DNA of 64,000 nt from an uncultured Bacilli bacterium. GTDB lineage: Bacteria > Bacillota_I > Bacilli_A > RF39 > UBA660. The DNA lies in NCBI GenBank assembly GCA_934098385.1, contig CAKOOJ010000002.1, forward strand, positions 124,001 through 188,000. The letters are read 5' to 3'. The stretch's first letter is position 1, and each line of letters opens with the position of its first letter. Made by a program: the position numbers and the translations under genes. The notes beneath the pieces were generated by a model. The model had not been told where the DNA came from. It saw only the letters and a list, made by a program, of their open reading frames with translations, and did not search any database. Positions 51,099-58,911 of the stretch are shown in pieces.

Positions 51099-52682
51099 AT
51101 GTTAAAAGTTATTGATTTAGAATTAAGATTTACTACTAAAACTTTATTTAAAAATGTAAATTTAGAATTTTCAAAAGATAATTGTTATGGAATAATTGGT
51201 GCTAATGGAGCAGGAAAAAGTACTTTTTTAAAAATATTAGATGGTAGGATAGAACCTACTAATGGTGAAATAATACTTGGTAAAGGTGAACGTATTTCTA
51301 CTTTAGTTCAAAATCATAATTTATATGATGATTATAAAGTAATTGATACTGTTATTATGGGTAATAAAGAATTATATTCAATTATTAAGGAAAAAGAAGA
51401 AATATATAGTAAGACTGATTTTACAGATGAGGATGGAGTTAGAGTTGCAGAGTTAGAAGATAAATTTTTAAACATGAATGGTTGGGATGCTGAAAGTGAT
51501 GCTGAAAAATTATTAAATGGTTTAGGAGTTAGTAAAGATTTATTTTATCTTGAAATGAATGAATTAAAAGATAGTGATAAGGTTAAAGTGTTACTTGCGA
51601 GTGCTTTATTTGGTGATCCTGATGTTCTTCTTTTAGATGAACCTACAAATGGTTTAGATGTAAAAAGTAAGATGTGGCTAGAAGAATTTTTAATTAACTT
51701 TAAAAATACTGTGTTAGTTGTTAGCCATGATAGGGCTTTCTTAAATAAAGTTTGTACTCATATGGTTGATATAGATTATGAGAAGATTACTATGTTTGTA
51801 GGTAATTATGATTTTTGGTATAGATCTAGTCAATTAATACAACAACAAATGAAAGATTCTAATAAGAAAAAAGAAGATAAGATAAAAGAACTAGAAGATT
51901 TTATTAGAAGATTTAGCGCCAATGCTAGTAAAAGCAAACAGGCTACTAGTAGAAAGAAAGCGTTAGAAAAAATAAAATTAGATGAAATTAAACCTAGTAG
52001 TAGAAAATATCCGTATATTAATTTTGATATTGAAAGAGAATTAGGTAATGATGTTGTTATTGTGGATAATGTTTGCTATAAAGATATTTTACATAATGTT
52101 AAGTTTGTTATTAGAAAAGGTGATAAGATAGCACTTATAGGTAATAATGAGATTGCTAAAACTACTCTTCTTAATATAATTAGTGGTGAATTGGAGCCTG
52201 ATTCTGGTAGTGTTAAATTAGGTTCAACTGTTAGAATGTCTTATTATGAAAAAAATCATGATAAATATTTTCAAAATAATATGAATATGATGGATTGGTT
52301 AAGACAATTTACTGATAGTACTGATGATACTTTTATTAGAGGATTCTTAGGTAGAATGCTATTTAGTGGAGAAGAAGTTTTTAAAGATGTAAAAGTATTG
52401 TCAGGTGGAGAAAAGGTTAGATGTATGTTTGCAAAAGTTATGTTAAATCATGGAAATGTTTTGTTATTAGATGAACCTACTAATCATTTAGATATTGAAA
52501 GTATAACAGCACTTAATGAAGGTTTAGAAAGATACAAAAGTTCATTAGTAATAAGTACGTTTGATGAAGAGATAATTGATACTGTTTGTAATAGACTTAT
52601 AGAAATAAAAAAAGATGGTACGATAAGAGATAAAGAAATAAGTTATGAAGAATATATAGAAAGATTTGGAATAGAGAGTTAA
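51099..52682 (+). CDS. ABC-F family ATPase (YbiT/YkpA type)
   Basis: A soluble twin-ATPase protein that acts on ribosomes rather than transporting. The first NBD has GANGAGKST and LLLDEPTNGLD; the second has GNNEIAKTT, LSGGEKVRCMFAKVML and LLLDEPTNHLD. The first signature (ELKDSDKVKVLLA) is degenerate, as in related members. The linker between domains (about 245-300) is Lys-rich. AGGTG precedes the ATG 16 bp after the Fic gene, so they may share a transcript. Confidence 0.92.
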   Translation: MLKVIDLELRFTTKTLFKNVNLEFSKDNCYGIIGANGAGKSTFLKILDGRIEPTNGEIILGKGERISTLVQNHNLYDDYKVIDTVIMGNKELYSIIKEKEEIYSKTDFTDEDGVRVAELEDKFLNMNGWDAESDAEKLLNGLGVSKDLFYLEMNELKDSDKVKVLLASALFGDPDVLLLDEPTNGLDVKSKMWLEEFLINFKNTVLVVSHDRAFLNKVCTHMVDIDYEKITMFVGNYDFWYRSSQLIQQQMKDSNKKKEDKIKELEDFIRRFSANASKSKQATSRKKALEKIKLDEIKPSSRKYPYINFDIERELGNDVVIVDNVCYKDILHNVKFVIRKGDKIALIGNNEIAKTTLLNIISGELEPDSGSVKLGSTVRMSYYEKNHDKYFQNNMNMMDWLRQFTDSTDDTFIRGFLGRMLFSGEEVFKDVKVLSGGEKVRCMFAKVMLNHGNVLLLDEPTNHLDIESITALNEGLERYKSSLVISTFDEEIIDTVCNRLIEIKKDGTIRDKEISYEEYIERFGIES

Positions 52683-52744
52683 TTTAAAATAAATTGACTT
52701 TTCTTTTATATTAATATATAATCTCATTTGTTTGGAGGCCTTTT

Positions 52745-53587
52745 ATGAAAGATATAATAATTGATACTTTAGTTGATGCTTTGAAAATATTACCGTTTCT
52801 TTTTATAACTTTTTTGTTATTAGAACTTTTAGAACATAAATTAAGTAATAAAACTAAAAATGTTATAAGTAAATCTGGTAAAGTTGGACCTATAATTGGT
52901 AGTTTACTTGGAGTAATACCTCAATGTGGTTTTTCTGTTGTTGCAACTAATTTATATATAACACGTGTTATTTCTTTAGGAACTTTGTTTTCTATTTATC
53001 TATCTACTAGTGATGAAATGCTTCCTATTATGTTAAGTCAAAATGTTAGTTTTAAAACTATATTATTTGTTTTATTAATAAAAGTTATTGCTGGTATGTT
53101 GTTTGGTTTTATTATAGATTTAGTTATTAGAAAAAACAGTAAGAATAAATATAATTATCATATATGTGAAGAAGAACATTGTCATTGTGATCATGGTATT
53201 GTTAAATCTAGTTTAAAACATACTTTTAATATAATAATATTTATTATTGGTGTTAGTTTTATATTAAATGTTGTATTTTTATATTGTGGTAATGATTTGA
53301 TTAGTAAAATATTTATGAAAGATACAATGTTTGGACCATTTTTAGGCTCATTAGTTGGTTTAATACCTAATTGTGGGGCAAGTGTTATTTTAACTGAAAT
53401 GTTTTTAAAAGGAGCAATTAATTTAGGAACATGTATGGCTGGTTTGTTAACTGGTAGTGGGGTTGCTTTGTTGGTTTTATTCAAATCTAATAAAAATATT
53501 AAGGAAAATTTATGTATTTGTTTAACTTTATATTTAATTGGAGTACTCGTTGGTATATTTATTGAATTTGTAGGTATACTAATATAG
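52745..53587 (+). CDS. Putative heavy-metal/manganese exporter (10-TM exporter-like family)
   Basis: A 280-residue membrane protein of two repeated halves. Each repeat carries a GxIPxCGxSV motif: GVIPQCGFSVV (about 59-69) and GLIPNCGASVI (about 205-215). Between them is a cytosolic loop rich in His, Cys and Glu (YHICEEEHCHCDHG), likely metal-binding. The pattern LIPNCGASVILTEMFLKGAINLGTCMAGLLTG fits proteins annotated as manganese exporters. Substrate is inferred, not shown. Confidence 0.75.
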   Translation: MKDIIIDTLVDALKILPFLFITFLLLELLEHKLSNKTKNVISKSGKVGPIIGSLLGVIPQCGFSVVATNLYITRVISLGTLFSIYLSTSDEMLPIMLSQNVSFKTILFVLLIKVIAGMLFGFIIDLVIRKNSKNKYNYHICEEEHCHCDHGIVKSSLKHTFNIIIFIIGVSFILNVVFLYCGNDLISKIFMKDTMFGPFLGSLVGLIPNCGASVILTEMFLKGAINLGTCMAGLLTGSGVALLVLFKSNKNIKENLCICLTLYLIGVLVGIFIEFVGILI

Positions 53588-53616
53588 GGTACTTTTTTTA
53601 AATTTTTTAAAAAAAG

Positions 53617-53657
53617 TTAGCACTTAGTATTGACAAGTGCTAAAATAGTGGTATAAT
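53617..53657 (+). promoter_or_regulatory. CIRCE operator and promoter of hsp20
   Basis: A perfect 9-9-9 CIRCE: TTAGCACTT, AGTATTGAC, AAGTGCTAA (53617-53643). TTGACA (53630-53635) and TATAAT (53652-53657) lie with 16-bp spacing, the -35 being inside the operator. Confidence 0.93.
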
Positions 53658-53683
53658 TATAATTGTGAAAGGAAGAGAGATAT

Positions 53684-54076
53684 ATGAGTTTAATACCTAG
53701 AAAGTATTATTTAGATGATTTTTTTGATGATTTTGTTAGTTCAAAGGATGGGTCAGTTATGAAGTGTGACATTTATGAAAAGGATGGTAAATGTAATATT
53801 GAAGTTGATGTACCTGGATTTGATAAGAAAGACATTAATGTAGAATGTAAAAATGGTTATTTAACTATAACTGCTAAAAAAGAAGAAACAGAAGAAGATA
53901 GTGATAAAAACTATATTAGAAAAGAAAGAAGTTATGGTGAATATTCTAGATCATTCTATGTTGGAGATGTTGATGCTAGTTTAATTAATGCTAAATTTAA
54001 TAATGGTACATTATGTATAACTGTTCCTAAAGAAGAAAAACAAGATAATAAAACTGTCATTGAAATCAATGATTAA
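53684..54076 (+). CDS. Hsp20-family small heat-shock protein
   Basis: ATP-independent holdase chaperone. The 130 residues are mostly the alpha-crystallin domain (about 25-125), with CNIEVDVPGFDKKDINVECKNGYLTITAKK and FNNGTLCITVPK. The N-terminus is short. It is expressed from the CIRCE promoter and ends at a strong terminator. Confidence 0.95.
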   Translation: MSLIPRKYYLDDFFDDFVSSKDGSVMKCDIYEKDGKCNIEVDVPGFDKKDINVECKNGYLTITAKKEETEEDSDKNYIRKERSYGEYSRSFYVGDVDASLINAKFNNGTLCITVPKEEKQDNKTVIEIND

Positions 54077-54096
54077 GGACACTTTTGTCCTTTTTG
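54075..54096 (+). terminator. Terminator after hsp20
   Basis: AAGGACA (54075-54081) pairs with TGTCCTT (54086-54092), followed by T-rich sequence. Confidence 0.88.
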
Positions 54097-54148
54097 TTTT
54101 GTAAAATTTTATATTTTATATTATACTAATGGTGAAAGGGTGATCTAT

Positions 54149-55084
54149 TTGAAACAATGTGTTATGATATACAATCCTAACAGTGGTCATACAATGAATG
54201 AAGAAAACTTAAAAAGTGCAAAAAAAATATTTCCAGAGTATGGGTATAATTTAAAGATTATTCCAACACAATATGCAGGACATGCTAAAGAAATAGTAAG
54301 TCATTTGGAATATGTTGATTTAGTTGTTAGTGTTGGTGGAGATGGAACATTTAATGAAGTAGTTACTGGAAACTATTTAAGAACTAATAGGCTTTTAATT
54401 GCAAACATTCCAGTTGGAACATGTAATGATGTTGGTACAATGTTTGGGTATGGAAAGAATTTTGAAGCAAATTTAAAATTACTTCTTGAAGGTGAAGTAA
54501 AAAAAATTGATATATGTATTGTAAATGAAAGACCGTTTGTTTATGTTGCTGGGCTAGGTAAATTTATTAATATTGCTTATGATACTCCTAGATATTTAAA
54601 AAAGAAATATGGTTATTTTGCTTATTTAATAGAAGGTATTAAAGATTATTTTAGACCTATAAAATCTTATTACATAGATTTTGAAGTTAATGGACTTAAA
54701 AAAAGTGGATATTATTCTTTTATATTAGTTAGTAATGCTAATAGGATTGCTGGTATAAATAATTTTTATAAAGATGTTAAATTAGATGATAATCAATTTG
54801 AAGTATTGTTATGTAATTTTCCTAGTAGAAGAAGTATTATAAAAGCATTAAGATTGTTAATAGATCATGATCCTAATAATATTAGTGGTATAGAATTTTA
54901 TAAAACTAATAAAATTAACTTTAAATTTTTACAGTATCCTAAAAAAGCATGGTGTATAGATGGCGATAAATTAGATAGAGCAGTACTTGAATATAATTTT
55001 AGTACAGTTAATGATTTTGATGTAATGATGCCTAAAAAGAATGTTAAAAAGTTATTTATTAGAGACATTAATTTAGATGATTAA
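54149..55084 (+). CDS. Diacylglycerol/lipid kinase (DagK family)
   Basis: A cytosolic lipid kinase of 311 residues with the N-terminal IYNPNSGHT motif, the ATP-site GGDGTFNEVV and IPVGTCNDVGTMF. The C-terminal beta-sandwich is present. It probably recycles diacylglycerol from membrane teichoic-acid or lipid turnover. The TTG at 54149 follows GGGTGAT by four bases; a GTG at 54140 is less likely. Confidence 0.9.
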   Translation: MKQCVMIYNPNSGHTMNEENLKSAKKIFPEYGYNLKIIPTQYAGHAKEIVSHLEYVDLVVSVGGDGTFNEVVTGNYLRTNRLLIANIPVGTCNDVGTMFGYGKNFEANLKLLLEGEVKKIDICIVNERPFVYVAGLGKFINIAYDTPRYLKKKYGYFAYLIEGIKDYFRPIKSYYIDFEVNGLKKSGYYSFILVSNANRIAGINNFYKDVKLDDNQFEVLLCNFPSRRSIIKALRLLIDHDPNNISGIEFYKTNKINFKFLQYPKKAWCIDGDKLDRAVLEYNFSTVNDFDVMMPKKNVKKLFIRDINLDD

Positions 55085-55126
55085 TAGTTGATTATTTAAA
55101 TTTTAATAAATTTGTATTTAATAATA

Positions 55127-55167
55127 AAAAAAGGCTTAGTTTTAATTTACTGAGCTTTTATTTTTTG
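55127..55167. terminator. Bidirectional terminator between lipid kinase and YfhO genes
   Basis: AAAAGGCTTAGT (near 55129-55140) faces ACTGAGCTTTT (55149-55159) with a bulged base, and T runs lie on both sides. Confidence 0.75.
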
Positions 55168-57705
55168 TTGTTTTTTCTTGATTACTAAATAAGTTATGGT
55201 AATTATTAGTGTTGTAATACTTATAGATATACCTATATCTAAATTGTTAGGGATATATTTTAATTCTATGTTGTTTTTTCCTTTTTTTAAATCAAATCCT
55301 AATAGACTATCATTAATTTTATAAGTTTTTATTTCTTTATTATTTGAATATACTTTCCATCCTTTGTCATATGGTATTGAAGTATATATTGAAGTATCAT
55401 CTATAAGAGTAATGTTTCCTTTTATATTATTTTCTTTAAAATTAGTAATATTTATTTTCTTTGAATTTAATGTGTTATAGGCTTTTATAAATTTATTGTT
55501 ATCTATGGTGTAAATATCTATTTCTTCATTTAAAAATGATTTATAAGATACATATATTTCTATATTGTTGTCATTGGATATTGTATTTATTATATATTCT
55601 TCATCATAAGAATTACATTCTTTAAATGATTTATTTAATTTGAGTTGTATATCATTAATATTAACATCATTTTTGTAATATATTTTATCATTTATTATAA
55701 TGTAGTTAATAGATGAATTATTTGAGTATAAATATATATTATCAAATTCATTTATATAATTATATTTAACTAATGTTTCTTTTTTATTTTGTGAAATTAT
55801 TTCTTTATTGTTAAGAGTTAATCTATGAAATACATTCTCTATATTTGTTCCATAATTTATAAAATCATTTTGATATTCTATTGGATTAATAAAATTATTA
55901 GTCCATTTTTTTATTGATTTATTTATACCAAACATTAATCCTGTTGTGTAATTAAATTTATATGTTAAAGTATTATTTTTGTTTAATTCTAAATTATATC
56001 TTTTATTATCATTATTTTTTCCAATCGTATATTTTATATCAAACATTAAATCGTATACTGGAGTATTTTGTTTATAGTAATAACTATTGATTCTGTTTCC
56101 TGGTTGTCCTAAATCATTATTTAATTCTGCTAGGTTGTTATATGCCATTGATGTAAATGTACTTTGTCCGTAATAGTTATACCATGCTCCATCATTAAGA
56201 GTTAGTATTGTGTTTTTTTCTGTTCTATAAAATAGTTCATTATCTTTTTCTTTGATTTCACTTATACTTTCATGTACGTTATTGTATGTTGAATAAAATT
56301 CATCTATATATTGTAAAATATCCCAATTATGATTTACTGATATTACACATTCGATAGAACATACTATTATAAATAAAAGTGTACTTAAATTTTTAAATTT
56401 TGGATAGAAATGATATAGGGTATAGATTAAGAAATAAGTTGATATTAATAAATAATTTATTGTTATCATATTTGATGTTATATTGTTATATTTTGTTAGG
56501 TATACAAATGTTATAAACAATAAACAAATAACATATGTTATTAATACTTTTATAAATGATATTTCTTTTATATTTTTGAGTGAATAAGCACTTATTAATA
56601 TAAGTATAAAACTATATATAAATGAATATCTATATGGCAAATCATTTGGAACATGGAATGCGTGCCATATATAATCTAAAGGAGCAACATAAAATGAAGT
56701 TAATAAGAATGTAAGAATTAATGTGTATACTATTTTTCTTTTAATGTTGATTTTTTTATTAAGTAAGAATAATAAATATAATTCTATAGAAAGTATTCCA
56801 CATGATATGTTTGGAGCATTTGATATGTCTGATGCAAATACTGTTTTTGTTATTCCAGTTAAATGATTTTTGAAAAAATTAATTATAGTGAATGCATAAT
56901 ATTGTTTTGTTGGAATAGTTCCCATAGTTGCATTTGTACTTTTTAAAGATTCATACATTGGTATTAGTTCAAATGCTAATAGTAATCCAGAAACTAAAGA
57001 ACATAATGCAAATTTTAAACATTTTTTTGATATATTTTTAATGTTAAATTTTTTTGTTTTAATTATTAAATATGATAGAAAATATATACATGAATAAATA
57101 CATGTCATATAACCTATAAAATAATTTGTAAACAACATTAATGTTAGAGATAGTGTGTATAAAACTCCATTATCTTTATTAATTATATTTTCTATACCTA
57201 ACGTAATTAAAGGAAGAATATACATCCCATCTAACCACATTATATTCCAATAATATGCTGTAAAGTATGCTGAATATCCGTATAGAAGTGCTATTCCTAT
57301 CATATATAATTTGTTTGTATTAAATTTTTTATGTATATAATATGAGCATGTTATACAAGATAATATACTTTTTAAACCTATTATTATTGAATAAGACATT
57401 ATAATATTTCTTCTTTTGAATAAAAAAATTATTATATTTAGTGGTGATGATAAGTAATTAAAAAAGTTTCTGAAATATGGTAGTCCTAATCCTGTATTAA
57501 AACTATAAATAATGTTTGCACCTTTTTTTATTCTGTCGTATAGTTCTGCTAGCATGGGTCCGTATTGATGAAAGAAATCTATTGTTAGAAGTGAATTTTT
57601 ACCAAATGGTGCAACTTTTTGTAAAATGTATATTGTAGATATTATTGATATTCCTAATATAAATACAGCTATTAAATATCCATATTTTTTTAAAAAGTTT
57701 TTCAT
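55147..57705 (-). CDS. YfhO-family large membrane protein
   Basis: An 852-residue protein with about a dozen N-terminal membrane spans and a large external C-terminal region. The N-terminal pattern FHQYGPMLAELYDRIKKGANIIYSFNTGLGLPYFRNFFNYLSSPLN and the following Asp/His-rich first loops are typical of YfhO. B. subtilis YfhO takes part in lipoteichoic-acid glycosylation as a C55-P-sugar-dependent glycosyltransferase. The Met at 57705 follows AGGTGG on the minus strand. Confidence 0.9.
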   Translation of the reverse strand: MKNFLKKYGYLIAVFILGISIISTIYILQKVAPFGKNSLLTIDFFHQYGPMLAELYDRIKKGANIIYSFNTGLGLPYFRNFFNYLSSPLNIIIFLFKRRNIIMSYSIIIGLKSILSCITCSYYIHKKFNTNKLYMIGIALLYGYSAYFTAYYWNIMWLDGMYILPLITLGIENIINKDNGVLYTLSLTLMLFTNYFIGYMTCIYSCIYFLSYLIIKTKKFNIKNISKKCLKFALCSLVSGLLLAFELIPMYESLKSTNATMGTIPTKQYYAFTIINFFKNHLTGITKTVFASDISNAPNISCGILSIELYLLFLLNKKINIKRKIVYTLILTFLLTSFYVAPLDYIWHAFHVPNDLPYRYSFIYSFILILISAYSLKNIKEISFIKVLITYVICLLFITFVYLTKYNNITSNMITINYLLISTYFLIYTLYHFYPKFKNLSTLLFIIVCSIECVISVNHNWDILQYIDEFYSTYNNVHESISEIKEKDNELFYRTEKNTILTLNDGAWYNYYGQSTFTSMAYNNLAELNNDLGQPGNRINSYYYKQNTPVYDLMFDIKYTIGKNNDNKRYNLELNKNNTLTYKFNYTTGLMFGINKSIKKWTNNFINPIEYQNDFINYGTNIENVFHRLTLNNKEIISQNKKETLVKYNYINEFDNIYLYSNNSSINYIIINDKIYYKNDVNINDIQLKLNKSFKECNSYDEEYIINTISNDNNIEIYVSYKSFLNEEIDIYTIDNNKFIKAYNTLNSKKINITNFKENNIKGNITLIDDTSIYTSIPYDKGWKVYSNNKEIKTYKINDSLLGFDLKKGKNNIELKYIPNNLDIGISISITTLIITITYLVIKKKQQKIKAQ

Positions 57706-57838
57706 AAGTACCACCTAATTAAAATTATATAATATAGGTTATTTTTATTCAATTTTTTATTTGTCTTTTTTTGTTTTATTTTGATAAGTTTTTAGAAGTT
57801 TTGTCGAATGACTTTATTTTATTATTAGATTGTATTAG

Positions 57839-57909
57839 TATAACAAACCGAACGTCTGGGTTGATGTCTGCCTTACTAACTGAATTAATAAAGAGTAAAA
57901 GTAGTAAGG
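57839..57909 (+). promoter_or_regulatory. Toxin 1 promoter and leader with sequestered ribosome-binding site
   Basis: The -10 is TATAAC (57839-57844), with transcription predicted at about 57850. The leader CCTTACTA (57871-57878) can pair with TAGTAAGG (57902-57909), which begins the ribosome-binding site AAGGTGGTGAT. The leader also pairs with the 3' end of the transcript: GAACGTCT (57850-57857) with 58074-58081, GATGTCT (57863-57869) with 58052-58058, and CTAACTGA (57876-57883) with 58022-58029. Confidence 0.75.
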
Positions 57910-57919
57910 TGGTGATATT

Positions 57920-57994
57920 GTGTTCAAAAATTTAGAAAAATTTATGAATAGAATCATTGTTATTTTAATATTACTCTTCTTGGATAAAGAATAA
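57920..57994 (+). CDS. Small hydrophobic peptide 1, putative type I toxin
   Basis: A 24-residue peptide starting with GTG eight to nine bases after GGTGGTGAT. A charged start (FKNLEKFMNR) is followed by the membrane-spanning IIVILILLFL and an acidic end DKE. This amphipathic, single-span pattern is typical of type I toxins that depolarise membranes. It is identical in both copies. An antisense gene lies immediately downstream on the other strand. The function is inferred from architecture; I do not recognise the peptide family. Confidence 0.75.
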   Translation: MFKNLEKFMNRIIVILILLFLDKE

Positions 57995-58001
57995 TTAAAT
58001 T

Positions 58002-58086
58002 AAAATAAAAACATCCGCCACTCAGTTAGGACGGATTTCTACTCTCAGGGTAGACATCTAACCTACAGGGGGTAGACGTTCTACTT
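58002..58086 (-). ncRNA. Antisense RNA 1, putative type I antitoxin
   Basis: On the minus strand TTGACA (58116-58121) and TATTAT (58093-58098) are spaced by exactly 17 bp with an extended TG, predicting a start near 58086. The RNA ends at the hairpin ATCCG/CGGAT (58013-58017 with 58032-58036) followed by TTTTTATTTT. It is fully complementary to the 3' region of the toxin mRNA. Its first 65 nt repeat the same sequence blocks as the toxin leader (GAACGTCT, GATGTCT, CTAACTGA), so it may also compete for the leader's pairing partner. Confidence 0.75.
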
Positions 58087-58099
58087 GATTAAATAATAG

Positions 58100-58131
58100 C
58101 ATTTGATATAGTGATTGTCAAATGTTTTTTT
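58100..58131 (+). terminator. Terminator of toxin 1 mRNA
   Basis: CATTTGA (58100-58106) pairs with TCAAATG (58118-58124) and is followed by seven T. It gives a full-length toxin mRNA of about 280 nt. This hairpin overlaps the antisense -35. Copy 2 lacks it. Confidence 0.8.
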
Positions 58132-58298
58132 ATGTAGATTTTACTAAAAATGTAGAAATATGATAAGTTTTTAGAAGTTTTGTCGAATGACTTTATTTTA
58201 TTATTAGATTGTATTAGTATAACAAATCGAACGTCTGGGTTGATGTCTGCCTTACTAACTGAATTAATAAAGAGTAAAAGTAGTAAGGTGGTGATATT

Positions 58299-58373
58299 GT
58301 GTTCAAAAATTTAGAAAAATTTATGAATAGAATCATTGTTATTTTAATATTACTCTTCTTAGATAAAGAATAA
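58299..58373 (+). CDS. Small hydrophobic peptide 2, putative type I toxin
   Basis: Encodes exactly the same 24-residue peptide as copy 1; the only coding change is silent (TTA for TTG, Leu21). Leader folding, ribosome-binding site and GTG start are conserved. Because the terminator after copy 1 is not present here, this mRNA may extend into the gene at 58522. Confidence 0.72.
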   Translation: MFKNLEKFMNRIIVILILLFLDKE

Positions 58374-58380
58374 TTAAATT

Positions 58381-58466
58381 AAAATAAAAACATCCGCCAC
58401 TCAGTTAGGACGGATGTCTGACCAACAAAGGTAGACATCTAACCTACAGGGGGTAGACGTTCTACT
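58381..58466 (-). ncRNA. Antisense RNA 2, putative type I antitoxin
   Basis: The promoter on the minus strand is TTGACA (58497-58502), 18 bp, TATTAT (58473-58478). The terminator stem ACATCCG/CGGATGT (58390-58396 with 58411-58417) is longer by two pairs than in copy 1. The internal segment 58416-58429 differs from copy 1, so the two RNAs are distinct in one loop. Confidence 0.72.
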
Positions 58467-58521
58467 GATTAAATAATAGCATTTATTGTATATAGTTGTC
58501 AATTAATAATGGAGGGTTTTG

Positions 58522-58854
58522 ATGAAAAATAAATTACAGATAATTAATAAAATGTATCATGATGAAAGTATTAGAACTTATATTGTATTAGAAGATAAAA
58601 AGTATTATATAAGTATATATGATGTTGTATTAAAATTAACTAATTATAAAAATATACAATCTTTTATAGTACGTTTAAAAAAGAAATTATTATTAGAACA
58701 AAACAAAGTTGTTTATAATTTTAAAACTTTTAATTTAGTAAAAAAAGGAGAAGGTAGGTATAAGAAAACTGAAATGATAGATTTTGATAGTTTAATAATT
58801 ATATTAGATTATATTCCTGTTAGAAATAAGGAATATGTAAAAGAATTTGAGTAG
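58522..58854 (+). CDS. Unknown small protein, possibly BRO-N/DinD-like
   Basis: A 110-residue protein. The segment EDKKYYISIYDVVLKLTNYKNIQSFIVRLKKKLL resembles the start of BRO-N or DinD-type domains (short helix, DVV...LT...LK), but the identity is weak. GGAGGG is five bases upstream of the ATG. It lies just after the toxin-antitoxin units and may be read from the second one. No clear partner. Confidence 0.5.
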   Translation: MKNKLQIINKMYHDESIRTYIVLEDKKYYISIYDVVLKLTNYKNIQSFIVRLKKKLLLEQNKVVYNFKTFNLVKKGEGRYKKTEMIDFDSLIIILDYIPVRNKEYVKEFE

Positions 58855-58911
58855 TTTATTTTGTTATAATTATTTATAATATGTGTTATAATTTGTTTAG
58901 ATAAGTATTTT

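Larger units (their letters stand above)
57782..58104. repeat. Tandem direct repeat, copy 1 (toxin-antitoxin unit)
   Basis: First of two nearly identical units 379 bp apart. It covers the toxin promoter region, leader, peptide gene and antisense gene, up to the antisense -10. It differs from copy 2 by two single-base changes in the toxin unit, a 12- versus 14-base divergent segment (58037-58048) and one base near 58085. Confidence 0.95.
58161..58484. repeat. Tandem direct repeat, copy 2 (toxin-antitoxin unit)
   Basis: Second unit, about 97% identical to copy 1 outside the divergent loop segment. It loses homology right after the antisense -10 region; the downstream sequence leads to the ribosome-binding site of the next gene. 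Confidence 0.95.

Noticed and set aside
52130..52170. Degenerate second Walker A of the ABC-F protein (GNNEIAKTT) as loss of function
   Set aside because: Similar variants occur naturally in the YbiT/YkpA group as far as I recall, and Walker B and signature are intact, so it was not reported as a defect.
53592..53616. AT-only inverted repeat ACTTTTTTT...AAAAAAAGT before hsp20 as a terminator
   Set aside because: It consists only of A-T pairs and lies in a run of A and T, so a stable terminator is not convincing.
58001..58081. CRISPR-like reading of the repeated GGTAGAC motifs
   Set aside because: There are only two units, they contain genes and promoters, there are no regular spacers, and no cas genes lie nearby.
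57782..58484. Insertion-sequence or MITE explanation of the tandem repeat
   Set aside because: The inverted blocks lie inside the unit rather than at both repeat ends, no target duplication or transposase is seen, and promoter, ribosome-binding site and terminator signals are conserved in the manner of a toxin-antitoxin unit.
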